The notes beneath the pieces were generated by a model. The model made no database searches. It saw only the letters and a list, made by a program, of their open reading frames with translations, and was not told the DNA's origin. From Candidatus Gastranaerophilales bacterium (GTDB lineage: Bacteria > Cyanobacteriota > Vampirovibrionia > Gastranaerophilales > Gastranaerophilaceae): DNA of 32,643 nt. This document shows, one piece after another, positions 1-8,566 of the stretch (its first letter is position 1; each line of letters opens with the position of its first letter). The position numbers and the translations under genes are program-made. Where the stretch lies: assembly GCA_944323875.1 (NCBI GenBank), contig CALUUH010000020.1, positions 1 through 32,643 of the forward strand, read 5' to 3'.

Positions 1-272
1 ATAAGTAGACGTGTATAAACAGCCTTTGTCCAGTGATTTCTAACATTAAAATCTTTAAAATATTTATCATAATCAATTTTAATAAATTCAATAGAAAAAT
101 TGTCGAAGCTGGTTTTCAACGATTTAATTTTTTCAACATTACCAGGAAAAATGCCGCCATCTAATACATAGAATTCAATAAAAGATTTAGTGTTAGCCAG
201 AATGCTTGCCATAGTTGTTGCAACAAGCGGAGCATAGTTGTTATCACTTGACAGAAATATTGGTATATTCAT
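1..272 (-). CDS. Glycosyltransferase family 8 protein, partial (3' end off window)
   Basis: The reading frame opens at an ATG (272-270) behind a GAGAG Shine-Dalgarno-like stretch and stays open to the window edge, giving about 90 residues beginning MNIPIFLSSDNNYAPLVATT. This is the nucleotide-binding N-terminal part of a GT8 (LgtC/glycogenin-like) retaining glycosyltransferase. The acceptor side and the DxD metal site lie beyond the edge. It overlaps the end of the upstream GT8 gene by 29 bases, which suggests translational coupling at the distal end of the same operon. Its sequence closely follows the N-termini of the next two genes, so it is the third member of a tandem paralogue array. The family call is secure from similarity to its neighbours; sugar donor and acceptor cannot be read from the fragment. 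Confidence 0.85.
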   Translation of the reverse strand, partial: MNIPIFLSSDNNYAPLVATTMASILANTKSFIEFYVLDGGIFPGNVEKIKSLKTSFDNFSIEFIKIDYDKYFKDFNVRNHWTKAVYTRLL

Positions 273-1203
273 GATTTTTCTCTCTTTCAAATTTGATTTT
301 TGTATGCTTTGCGTATAATTTCCAAGTCATTAAGTCTATTTGCATATTGCGCAACAAGTCAGTTTCTCTTTGTCTATTATGAGTTTTCTCATCCAGTTCT
401 CCGTAAAAAGGTGTCATCTTAGCGTAATGCCAAAATTCTTTTAGATTTGGCATAAGATTTGTTTGAGTATTTTCGTTTATTTGCCATGGTCTTATACGAC
501 CAACCATGTGACGCAGAATTATATCCTTGTCATTCTCATAGTATACGAAGTTTGAAGTCAGGTAATTATATTTACGCGGCAAGATTTTATAATTATTGTC
601 GAAACATTTATTTAATAAATCCTGATCAACGCATTTTATTTTATCTTCATATTCTACTTGAATATCCAAAAATTTTTCAAATAATTTTTGACTCCGCCAT
701 TTTTCGCAGTTGATTAATAATACACCGGCATTAAAATATTTGTGAGACGAACTGGAATTCAAATACTCTTTGCGGTGTTGATTCCAGTAACCATCTTCTG
801 TTTCTTGCCAAATCGCTCCAATAATATAATCATCTAATTGTTCATTGTATAATTCTATTATATCTCCAGTCGCAATGATATCAACATCTAAATAAATAGC
901 TTTGTTAATATTCGGTTTCAAATTTGGTATTAAAAGTCTTGAAAAAGTTGATTTGCTCCAATGACCCGTTGCGTTAAATTCTTTAAGAGCTTTATCATAA
1001 TCAATCTTAATAAATTCAATAGAAAAATTGTTGAAGCTGGTTTTCAAGGATTTAATTTTTTCAACATTATCAGGAGAAATGCCGCCGTCTAATACATAGA
1101 ATTCAATAAAAGATTTAGTGTTAGACAGAATGCTTGCCATACATGTTGCAACAAGCGGCGCATAGTTATTATCACTTGATAAAAATATTGGTATATTAGA
1201 CAT
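244..1203 (-). CDS. Glycosyltransferase family 8 protein (319 aa)
   Basis: A GT8 transferase that should move a sugar from a UDP-sugar to a growing glycan in the cytoplasm with retention of configuration. Visible marks are the N-terminal strand MSNIPIFLSSDNNYAPL, the metal-binding D106-V-D108 in AIYLDVDII, and a C-terminal His/Gly/Pro-Trp stretch (RHMVGRIRPW) corresponding to the family's HxxGxxKPW. The open frame runs further upstream to 1236. The start at 1203 is preferred because GGAGG lies nine bases before it and because the protein then aligns with its paralogues from residue one. It overlaps the preceding GT8 stop by eight bases. Large parts, mainly the N-terminal 65 residues and the C-terminal 90, are nearly identical to the next gene upstream, while the middle differs. 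The donor sugar is unknown; UDP-Gal, UDP-GlcA or UDP-Xyl from the same operon are candidates. Confidence 0.9.
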   Translation of the reverse strand: MSNIPIFLSSDNNYAPLVATCMASILSNTKSFIEFYVLDGGISPDNVEKIKSLKTSFNNFSIEFIKIDYDKALKEFNATGHWSKSTFSRLLIPNLKPNINKAIYLDVDIIATGDIIELYNEQLDDYIIGAIWQETEDGYWNQHRKEYLNSSSSHKYFNAGVLLINCEKWRSQKLFEKFLDIQVEYEDKIKCVDQDLLNKCFDNNYKILPRKYNYLTSNFVYYENDKDIILRHMVGRIRPWQINENTQTNLMPNLKEFWHYAKMTPFYGELDEKTHNRQRETDLLRNMQIDLMTWKLYAKHTKIKFEREKNHEYTNISVK

Positions 1204-2131
1204 TAGATAAAGCCTCCGTCTTTCTAGCCTTTTCAATCCATATTTTTAGGTAAATTTCATCAATCTGGGCATTTCGTAATAGTAACGCCTGCTGTTTTGA
1301 TTCATGAGTTTTCTCATCCAGTTCTTCATAAAAAGGTGTCATCTTAGCGTAATGCCAAAATTCTTTTAGATTTGGCATAAGATTTGTTTGAGTATGCTCA
1401 TTAATCTGCCACGGTCTAATTCTGCCAACCATGTGACGTAGAATTATATCCTTGTCATTCTCATAGTATACGAAGTTAGGTGTCAGATAATTATATTTAC
1501 GCGGCAAGATTTTATAATTATTTTCGAAACATTTGTTTAAAATGTCTTGATCGTTCGTTTTTTTTCTATCCTTATATATTTTCTCAATCTCAACAAGTTT
1601 ATTAAATATTCTGTCTTGTCGCCATTGTTTGCAATCGATTAATAAAACACCAGAATTAAAATACTTATGTTTGTCGTTAAATTCCATGCAAATTTTACGT
1701 TCCGGATAAAAAATATATTGGTTAAACTCTTCCCAAACTGCACCAATTGTATAGTTTGTTAAATCTTCATTATAAAGTTCAGAAATATCGCCTGTTAAAA
1801 TAATATCAGTATCAAGGTAAATTGCTCTATTAATTTGCGGTTTTAAATCAGGAATTAGGAGTCTTGAAAAAGCTGATTTAGTAAGACGTTTTGTTAATGT
1901 AAAATCACTCAACATTTTTTCATAATCGATCTGAATAAATTCAATAGAAAAATTGTTGAAGGTATGTTTTAATGATTTAATGTTTTCAACATTATCAGGA
2001 GTAATGCCGCCATCTAACACATAAAACTCAATAAAAGATTTAGTATTAGAAAGTATGCTTGTCATACATGTGGCAACAAGTGTTGCATAATTATTGTCAC
2101 TGGATAAAAATATAGGAATATTTGTTTTCAT
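1196..2131 (-). CDS. Glycosyltransferase family 8 protein (311 aa)
   Basis: Second complete member of the GT8 array. It begins MKTNIPIFLSSDNNYATL, carries the DxD metal site D107-T-D109 in AIYLDTDII, and ends with the same RHMVGRIRPW and FWHYAKMTPFY blocks as its neighbour. The central 100 or so residues, which shape acceptor binding in GT8 folds, diverge from the neighbour, so the copies probably use different acceptors. The ATG at 2131 has only a weak AAGGT-like ribosome site and lies 14 bases after the stop of the GT2-GT8 fusion gene, so it is likely translated by coupling. The C-terminal 30 residues are charged and helical in look, as in several bacterial GT8 proteins that associate loosely with the membrane. 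Family call firm, substrate unknown. Confidence 0.9.
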   Translation of the reverse strand: MKTNIPIFLSSDNNYATLVATCMTSILSNTKSFIEFYVLDGGITPDNVENIKSLKHTFNNFSIEFIQIDYEKMLSDFTLTKRLTKSAFSRLLIPDLKPQINRAIYLDTDIILTGDISELYNEDLTNYTIGAVWEEFNQYIFYPERKICMEFNDKHKYFNSGVLLIDCKQWRQDRIFNKLVEIEKIYKDRKKTNDQDILNKCFENNYKILPRKYNYLTPNFVYYENDKDIILRHMVGRIRPWQINEHTQTNLMPNLKEFWHYAKMTPFYEELDEKTHESKQQALLLRNAQIDEIYLKIWIEKARKTEALSNV

Positions 2132-2145
2132 TTATAGTTATACCT

Positions 2146-4080
2146 TTAGTTCGGAATTAGAGTTTTAGTTGCACGCAGTTTTTTGTTTTCTTCAAAAACA
2201 ATAGCTTTTACTCGTAATTTAAGCATATCTTTTTGTGGTGTATATTTGACTTGTTTTAGTATATCTTCATAGAATGATGTAAGTTTTGCGTAATGCCAAA
2301 ATTCTTTTATTCTCCTCGAAGGAGGTATATTCTCATGTTCTCCAAAATCAGGAGTGAAGTGCCAAGGCTTATCATTGTTTAAGAAATGCAAAATGGCTTT
2401 ATCTTTATAAGCAAAATGTGTTGGTGGTATATTGTATATATCATCAATACGTTTATAACCGCCATTTTTATTACAGTATATATTTAGGCAGCCTTGATCT
2501 GCATCACCAAGAAGATCGCGATATTGATTTTCTATTTCCAATAGTTTGTCAAATATTTTATCCTTATTCCATAGGGCATTATTGAGCAGTAACACACCTG
2601 CATTAAAATATTTATAATCTTTATTTAATTTAAATTTACTTCTCAATTCTTCTTGCGATAACCAAACTGCAGGTCGTGCTGCAATTGGATATCCTTCCAT
2701 ATCCGTATCATACAAATCTTTAATATCAATGAGTGTAATGGTATCTACATCAAGGTATATGCATTTTGTAAACTCTGGTTTAAATTTGTGTATCAAAAAT
2801 CGATTATAAGTAGATATAGATAAATGCTCTACGCAGGAACGAAAATTAGAAAAATATTTCTCTGTGTCAATTTTTAAATATTCAATATCAAAATTATTAA
2901 ATTTGTTTTTTAATAGCCCGATTTTTTCTTGGTTTTCATCGCTGATACCGCTGTCCAGAATATAAAAATTGCAGAAAGATTTCGTGTTATCACAGACGCT
3001 CGCTATCGTTGTAGCAACGAATGGAGCATAATTGTTATCCGCAGCTAGAAATATTGGAATGTTTGTTTGTTTTTTGTTCATTTGTTGTTTTTTGTCCTGA
3101 TTATCCAATATAGTTTTCCTTAATTCCAGCAATCTTGGAGATAAGTTATATTTTGCGCAGTATTCTGGGTAAGAGTTAGTTTCTATAAACTGTTTTGCAA
3201 AGAATATATCAAAACTACTATACAAATATTTTTTTGCCCAAATACTGTCCTTGATTTTGTTAAAAAACTCTTTAAATTCATAATATGTCGTTTCTGTTAT
3301 ATAGCGTTTACATAGATTAGTCGCTAAAAAGAGTTTAATGTTTTTAGATTGTAATAAATTATTTTTACATAAATATTTATATAATAACTCATATATTTTT
3401 ATAATTTTAATTTCGCTGTTTGGCTCTAATTTTATTATGCTATCGGAGCGTTGGCGATAATGATAGTATGGTCCTTTAAAAACATAAAATTCATCAGTAT
3501 AAATATGTGTAATATAATGATAATAAATATCTTCCCAATTGTATCCATCAGGAAAGCGTAACTTATATTCATCTAAGTAAGATTTTTTATATAGATATGC
3601 CCAGGTCATCCAAGGGTAATACGTGACGGACTCCTCACAGTTTACAAAATTTCCGTCATCAGCCAGATCTTTGTAATCATCATAACATTGAATAATACTT
3701 CGTTCAGAAAGTTCTTTTACAATGCTGGTATTTAGAACCATTGGTGAAGATGTTTTTTTTATTGTTTCTACCATTGCATAAATATAATTCTTATCAATCC
3801 AGTCATCTGAATCCAGAAAATAGATATATTCCCCTGTTGCAAAATCAAGTCCTGTATTTCTTGCAGTAGAAAGTCCGCCATTTGTTTCGCGGTTGATTAT
3901 TTTAATGCGTTCATCTTTAGCGGCATAGTCCTGTAAAATTTTGTCGCAATTATCAGGAGAGCAATCATTGACACAGATAATTTCAAGATTTTTATATGTT
4001 TGATTACAAACACTTTCTAAACAATCCGGAAGATATTTTTCTACATTATAAATCGGAATAATAACAGATACTTTACACAT
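2146..4080 (-). CDS. Two-domain glycosyltransferase: GT2 fused to GT8 (644 aa)
   Basis: A bifunctional enzyme predicted to add two sugars in succession. Residues 1 to about 230 are a GT-A inverting family 2 transferase: start MCKVSVIIPIYNVEKYL, VND after the second strand, and the D90-S91-D92-D93 metal site followed by W. Residues 231-330 are a helical linker. From M334 a complete GT8 domain begins (TNIPIFLAADNNYAPF), with metal site D434-V-D436 and a C-terminal HFLNNDKPW version of the HxxGxxKPW motif. The GT8 part starts at a methionine exactly where the free-standing paralogues start, so the fusion looks like an in-frame joining of two full genes. The gene overlaps the stop of the GT2-HAD gene upstream by eight bases. 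Acceptor and donor are not deducible; UDP-sugars made by the operon are the natural guess. Confidence 0.9.
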   Translation of the reverse strand: MCKVSVIIPIYNVEKYLPDCLESVCNQTYKNLEIICVNDCSPDNCDKILQDYAAKDERIKIINRETNGGLSTARNTGLDFATGEYIYFLDSDDWIDKNYIYAMVETIKKTSSPMVLNTSIVKELSERSIIQCYDDYKDLADDGNFVNCEESVTYYPWMTWAYLYKKSYLDEYKLRFPDGYNWEDIYYHYITHIYTDEFYVFKGPYYHYRQRSDSIIKLEPNSEIKIIKIYELLYKYLCKNNLLQSKNIKLFLATNLCKRYITETTYYEFKEFFNKIKDSIWAKKYLYSSFDIFFAKQFIETNSYPEYCAKYNLSPRLLELRKTILDNQDKKQQMNKKQTNIPIFLAADNNYAPFVATTIASVCDNTKSFCNFYILDSGISDENQEKIGLLKNKFNNFDIEYLKIDTEKYFSNFRSCVEHLSISTYNRFLIHKFKPEFTKCIYLDVDTITLIDIKDLYDTDMEGYPIAARPAVWLSQEELRSKFKLNKDYKYFNAGVLLLNNALWNKDKIFDKLLEIENQYRDLLGDADQGCLNIYCNKNGGYKRIDDIYNIPPTHFAYKDKAILHFLNNDKPWHFTPDFGEHENIPPSRRIKEFWHYAKLTSFYEDILKQVKYTPQKDMLKLRVKAIVFEENKKLRATKTLIPN

Positions 4081-6568
4081 TTATAAGCTCCTTGTTATTA
4101 TTTACTTTAGTAACTATGTTTGAATATAAAAGTGTTTTGTAATTAGATTGTTCAACATTTGAAGCATGTTTAACCTGAGATAAAAAATATTTATCTGAGC
4201 TATCTAAATTTTCCCAGTAATTAACTAAATAATTAAGCACATTAGGTAATTGAAAACTGAACTGATTTGCTTTCATATATTTTATATAATCATTTACAAA
4301 ATCTAATTCACCATCTTCAATAAATGAGAATACTTTATGGCGTTTTACCTCATCAGAACTAAGGGGTTGCAGAAAAACAGGTTTCCCGTTTAACATGTCT
4401 ACTATTGGATCTTCAGGAGATGTCATTAATAACTCAATTAAGTCCCAGTTAAATCCAACTGTACCTCCGCTTTTACCAAAAAGATTTATATAGTTATATT
4501 GGTAATTTAATTCTACTGCAAGATATATGCCAATAATATCTTTATCTGTTAAAAATTGTTCAATAAGTTTTTGTGCACTGAATAATCTTGTACAAGTATC
4601 AACAAGTCCTATTTTATTTCCCAAAAGTGATACAGAGTCAATATACTTTTTGTATTCATTTGCTGAAAATTCGTTATATTCAGTATTTTCTTGCAAGCAT
4701 AGCCTACTTAACTGCCTTTGAGCATAAATATAATGATTTTTGGCTTTACAATTACCTTTCAATAAAGGATAGATTTTGTTTAGTATATATCCATCCCGAG
4801 CGACAAAAAATAAGTCTGTTAATTCTCGTATTTTAGCAATATCTATTATTGTTTGCATGAATGCTAAAACTAACGGGCCACCATACTGATAACCCAATTT
4901 ATACCAGTAGTTTACGTTTTTAGGATTGACATCATTAAAAACTTGCAAACTGATTACAGTATTAAAAGTTTTATCTTTATTTGTTTGCCAGAATATTCTG
5001 TTTTTTTCATTTGTAACACTGTTTAAGTAGCGATCACGTAAAATCTGGTAATAAAAAGTGTCAATTCCCGCTTTGTTTGCATTAACTATGTCAGACTGAT
5101 AATTGTCACCTATATGCAATATTTTTCCTGCAGGCACTGCTAAGTCATTAATTATATACTTATATAGATTTCCTGTCGATTTCGTTTTTCTGATTTCTGA
5201 AGAAACATATATTTTAAAGTAATTGTCATAACCATTGGCTGACAAAACTTTTATCAAAAAATCTTTGCTTAAATACATATCCGAAGTTATAATAATCGTT
5301 TTCTTCTTATCAAGGGCATATTTGTATGCTTCGTATATTTCCTTATTTTGCGTCAAAGTTTCAGCTTCGATTTTTAATTCTAATTCTTTAAAGTGTGGAT
5401 ATAATTTATTTAACTGCCCTGCATATATTTCATCAAAAGTTACATCTTCATAATCTTTATGTTTTAGTTTGACTCTTACTCTGGCCATTTTTTCTTCAAA
5501 CTGTCTGTATTCAGCAAATTGCGACATTTGCTTTTGTAGCCCAAGATAGGCAAATAAATCGGTAGGCTGCAAAAAAGGGCGTAATAAAAGAGTATCAAAT
5601 ATATCAAAGGATATAATATCATGATTGTCAATTAAATCCTTTAATCGTTCTATATCAAAAGCATAAGTAGGAGTACTAGATGTTAGAAATAGTTTATAGA
5701 TTGAAGGGGCAATGTTTTTAACATATTGTTTAAATTCTTCTTTATATTTGATTTGTTGGAAAAAATTTATTCCCTTCAGTTTAACTAAATCTCCTGTAGA
5801 GGATAGAGTATTCCTTAATGAATCCTGTATAACATTTATAAACCAAAAACCTAAAACATAGCAATAAGATTTGGAAGATATATTTGCGGTGTTTAAAAGT
5901 TTCTGAATCATACTTAACCCCTCAAATTTATCTTTAATTTGAGGAAGTTCAGGATAACCGGAGGTAATAGAGTTTTCGCGTGTTCTGATATTTATATACG
6001 TATCGACAATTTCAACTTTGTTTGCAAGAAGTGCAAATTGTACTGTAAATACGGGATCTTCCATATCTGATAAATTCGGAAAACGGATATTGTTTTTACT
6101 TATAATTTCACGCTTAAAAATGGCGCTGCAATATGAGTAGGCAAAATTATTTTTATCTTCTTTTATCTTATCATTCAAAAGTTTATCAACATAACTGTTG
6201 TCAGCATTCTTATAATTGCCTTTAGCAGCATCCGCGCCGGTTTCAATTGCCTTTTGGTACAATTTTTCGTAGAAATCCAAATCAGGGTAGTCATCAGAAT
6301 CAACAAAACCGATATATTCACCTGTTGCTATTTCTATACCGGCATTTCTTGCAGCGGCTGCCCCTTTATTTTCTTCAAAGCTGATAACCTTTATTCTGTT
6401 ATCCGTTGCCGCATACTGCTTTAATACCTCAAGAGAATTATCAGTAGATGCATCATTTATGCAAATAATTTCAATGTCAGACAGTGTCTGGTTGCAAACA
6501 CTGTCAAGACATTTCTCAAGATATTTTTCTGTGTTATATACAGGTATAATAACAGATACTTTAGGCAT
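4073..6568 (-). CDS. GT2 glycosyltransferase fused to HAD-like domain (831 aa)
   Basis: Residues 1 to about 230 are a family 2 glycosyltransferase (MPKVSVIIPVYNTEKYL, metal site D90-S-D-D). Residues 312-510 form a HAD-superfamily unit with the nucleophile motif F321-D-I-F-D-T, the second motif ITSD ending at D430, and the acidic motif HIGDNYQSD (D488, D493). Large HAD proteins of this look (COG5610-like) occur in cell-surface polysaccharide loci. Residues 510-831 are a further conserved region (FFVARDGYILNKIYPLL) that often follows such HAD domains. The HAD part keeps the Asp nucleophile and the Asp two residues on, so a phosphatase or phosphotransferase activity on a sugar phosphate or lipid carrier is possible but unproven. 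The start ATG is 10 bases after the stop of the PqqD-like gene, and the gene overlaps the next gene by eight bases. Confidence 0.85.
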   Translation of the reverse strand: MPKVSVIIPVYNTEKYLEKCLDSVCNQTLSDIEIICINDASTDNSLEVLKQYAATDNRIKVISFEENKGAAAARNAGIEIATGEYIGFVDSDDYPDLDFYEKLYQKAIETGADAAKGNYKNADNSYVDKLLNDKIKEDKNNFAYSYCSAIFKREIISKNNIRFPNLSDMEDPVFTVQFALLANKVEIVDTYINIRTRENSITSGYPELPQIKDKFEGLSMIQKLLNTANISSKSYCYVLGFWFINVIQDSLRNTLSSTGDLVKLKGINFFQQIKYKEEFKQYVKNIAPSIYKLFLTSSTPTYAFDIERLKDLIDNHDIISFDIFDTLLLRPFLQPTDLFAYLGLQKQMSQFAEYRQFEEKMARVRVKLKHKDYEDVTFDEIYAGQLNKLYPHFKELELKIEAETLTQNKEIYEAYKYALDKKKTIIITSDMYLSKDFLIKVLSANGYDNYFKIYVSSEIRKTKSTGNLYKYIINDLAVPAGKILHIGDNYQSDIVNANKAGIDTFYYQILRDRYLNSVTNEKNRIFWQTNKDKTFNTVISLQVFNDVNPKNVNYWYKLGYQYGGPLVLAFMQTIIDIAKIRELTDLFFVARDGYILNKIYPLLKGNCKAKNHYIYAQRQLSRLCLQENTEYNEFSANEYKKYIDSVSLLGNKIGLVDTCTRLFSAQKLIEQFLTDKDIIGIYLAVELNYQYNYINLFGKSGGTVGFNWDLIELLMTSPEDPIVDMLNGKPVFLQPLSSDEVKRHKVFSFIEDGELDFVNDYIKYMKANQFSFQLPNVLNYLVNYWENLDSSDKYFLSQVKHASNVEQSNYKTLLYSNIVTKVNNNKELINV

Positions 6569-6578
6569 TTATTAGACT

Positions 6579-7049
6579 CTACACTTCCATTTTAGCTTCA
6601 CGTTCTGCGGTTTCTTCTTTTGAGTAACCTATTGATTCTTTTTCCGGTGTCCAGCCGGTTTCTTCTTTTATTTCGTGGATCGGATCTGCAAGAAGCAATT
6701 CTTGCGCATCATTGTATTCGTTTACATCCATTTCAAATTCATCTTCTGCCGCAATGTTCGCATCTATATTCGCGTCTGCATCTGATGCTGCACCTTCCAT
6801 AATCAGTTCATATCCAACCATTGTGTCGATGAATTTTGTTAATCTTGCTTCAACATCTGCAGGTGCCCCGTTACAAGATTTTAATGCTGCCAGTACTTTT
6901 TCTGAAGATGCACCGTTCATCAGGTTTTCGTAAACTGCTGTTCCTAAACCGTTTAAGCCGTAATATATACCGGTTTCTGAGTTAATGATGATTGCAATGC
7001 CGTCTGTTACATCCGCAAACATTTTTGAATCATTTAATACATAGTTCAT
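6579..7049 (-). CDS. PqqD-like (RRE-fold) protein with acidic C-terminal tail (156 aa)
   Basis: Residues 5-85 read as a PqqD-family domain, the winged-helix fold that binds leader peptides in RiPP pathways. Diagnostic stretches are DGIAIIINSETGIYYGLN and AVYENLMNGASSEKVLAAL. Typical PqqD proteins are about 90 residues. This one has an extra tail, residues 86-156, rich in Asp, Glu and Ala and then in Glu/Lys (DEFEMDVNEYNDAQELLLAD, ETGWTPEKESIGYS). The start ATG at 7049 has AGGAG seven bases upstream and overlaps the end of the kinase gene by 20 bases. A second, related PqqD-like domain is at the end of that kinase, so the pair likely arose by duplication. The role is inferred: it may present a peptide or protein substrate to the kinase or nucleotidyltransferase. 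No substrate is identifiable, and the tail itself could be a target. Confidence 0.75.
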   Translation of the reverse strand: MNYVLNDSKMFADVTDGIAIIINSETGIYYGLNGLGTAVYENLMNGASSEKVLAALKSCNGAPADVEARLTKFIDTMVGYELIMEGAASDADANIDANIAAEDEFEMDVNEYNDAQELLLADPIHEIKEETGWTPEKESIGYSKEETAEREAKMEV

Positions 7050-8556
7050 GTTCTTTCTCCTTTATTTCTTCTTTTATTAATTGTCTGTGTTGTTCTTCTG
7101 CATGTTCAACAAAAGATAATTTATAATTATTTTTTACTGCAAAATCAGCATTTATACAAGGTAATTTATCAGAATTACCCGATTGGGTAAATATTCCTTT
7201 AGCCTCTAATGCATTCATAAACAGATGAAGTTCTTTTTGAATATTTTCATTTTTATCTTCAAATACTTTTAGAGCCGCGGCGATATTTTCACTTGAAACT
7301 CCATTGAGTAAATTTTCATAAAGATTCGTTGCAAATTCATTCATAGAATATATAATTCCGGTTTCTGTGTTCAGAATATTTGCAAGATCAAATGTTATAT
7401 CTATCGCAATTTTATCAGCTTCAATAATTTTATTTTCCTCTTTGTCGAGATTGTTCATGAAATCTCTCAAAAATTCGGTATTTGCATCAATATTGTGGCA
7501 TAGATTGAACTTATAAAATGGCAGATCCTTTATCATATTCATCATCTTTTTTACAGTCCAATTTTCGCAAAGATCATTTGTCTGGCATAAGGTTGATTGA
7601 ATAAGATGTACCATTGCTCGTCCTTTTTCAGCACTTGTACAAGGTCTGATACTTGGTTTTTCGTCTGTCACAATCTCCGGAAATATCGCAATTTTTATCG
7701 GATAATTCATTCTGAATTCGTCGTGGAAGTTTGCAATATTAAACACATATTTATCTTTTCTTGCATTGTTTGAAACGAATCTTGAGTCGCCTAAATAATC
7801 ATACAGTTCGTTGTACATTTTCGGTGACAACGTAATTATTGAATAAATCGGACTTGATAAAAGTTCTTTGCCGTTTTTGTGCAAAATTAAATAGTCATCA
7901 GAAACATATTCAAAACCTTTCATCATTGAAAGCACCGCAAGGGTTGACTTGCCGCGTTGTCCGCGTGCACACATCAATATTCCGTCGCCGTTAAGCCCGA
8001 TAACAGCACCGTGCGCAAGATTTGATGTCTCTGTTTTTAAAATGTTGTTAAAGAATTGAACAAATAAATGGCCTTCTTTGATAAATTCCTCTGGCTCAAG
8101 ATTGCCAACTCCGTAATAATATGTATTGTTTTCGTAATCATTTCCGATGAAAAATCCTGCCTCTGATTTTACGTCAATGATTGGTTTAACCTTGGAAATG
8201 CTTTCATCAATTACACGGATATCCCAGATCGTCTTTTTAGAGTAAAGCAAATCAATTCTTAATCTCATATTGAATTTGGGATTGAATTTGGGCAAAAGAT
8301 TTTTCCCGAATTCAAATGCATTAGCTTCTTTCCAGAGAATAAGCGTTGCATCATATTTTGGCGCATTATCTCTCAAGACAAACGTAAGCTGTTTTTCAAT
8401 ATGCGGCAAAAATTCTTCACTATATCCGATTAGACGAACAACCTTGCAGCCAAGATCAACATATTTTACAAACTTTTGTTCTAATGTCGATAAATATTTA
8501 TCAACATTATTAAAACACTCTCTTATTTCATTTTTTGTTAAATCTTTATAATTCAT
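7030..8556 (-). CDS. HPr-kinase-like ATPase with C-terminal PqqD-like domain (508 aa)
   Basis: The central part carries a P-loop at residues 197-204 (ARGQRGKS followed by T) after the strand GAVIGLNGDGILMC, and an acidic pair in YVSDDYLIL (D220, D221) at the place where HPr kinases have their DD motif. This is the pattern of HprK-related kinases, including those that phosphorylate lasso-peptide precursors. Residues 1-180 are an unassigned N-terminal domain. Residues 381-455 are a PqqD-like domain (LNTETGIIYSMNEF, LYENLLNGVSSENIAAAL), followed by a charged tail of about 50 residues. The frame also allows a TTG at 8559, but GAGG five bases before the ATG at 8556 favours the latter. It follows the nucleotidyltransferase stop by ten bases and overlaps the PqqD-like gene. 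Kinase activity and target are inferred. Confidence 0.75.
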   Translation of the reverse strand: MNYKDLTKNEIRECFNNVDKYLSTLEQKFVKYVDLGCKVVRLIGYSEEFLPHIEKQLTFVLRDNAPKYDATLILWKEANAFEFGKNLLPKFNPKFNMRLRIDLLYSKKTIWDIRVIDESISKVKPIIDVKSEAGFFIGNDYENNTYYYGVGNLEPEEFIKEGHLFVQFFNNILKTETSNLAHGAVIGLNGDGILMCARGQRGKSTLAVLSMMKGFEYVSDDYLILHKNGKELLSSPIYSIITLSPKMYNELYDYLGDSRFVSNNARKDKYVFNIANFHDEFRMNYPIKIAIFPEIVTDEKPSIRPCTSAEKGRAMVHLIQSTLCQTNDLCENWTVKKMMNMIKDLPFYKFNLCHNIDANTEFLRDFMNNLDKEENKIIEADKIAIDITFDLANILNTETGIIYSMNEFATNLYENLLNGVSSENIAAALKVFEDKNENIQKELHLFMNALEAKGIFTQSGNSDKLPCINADFAVKNNYKLSFVEHAEEQHRQLIKEEIKEKEHELCIK

Positions 8557-8566
8557 CAATGCCTCT

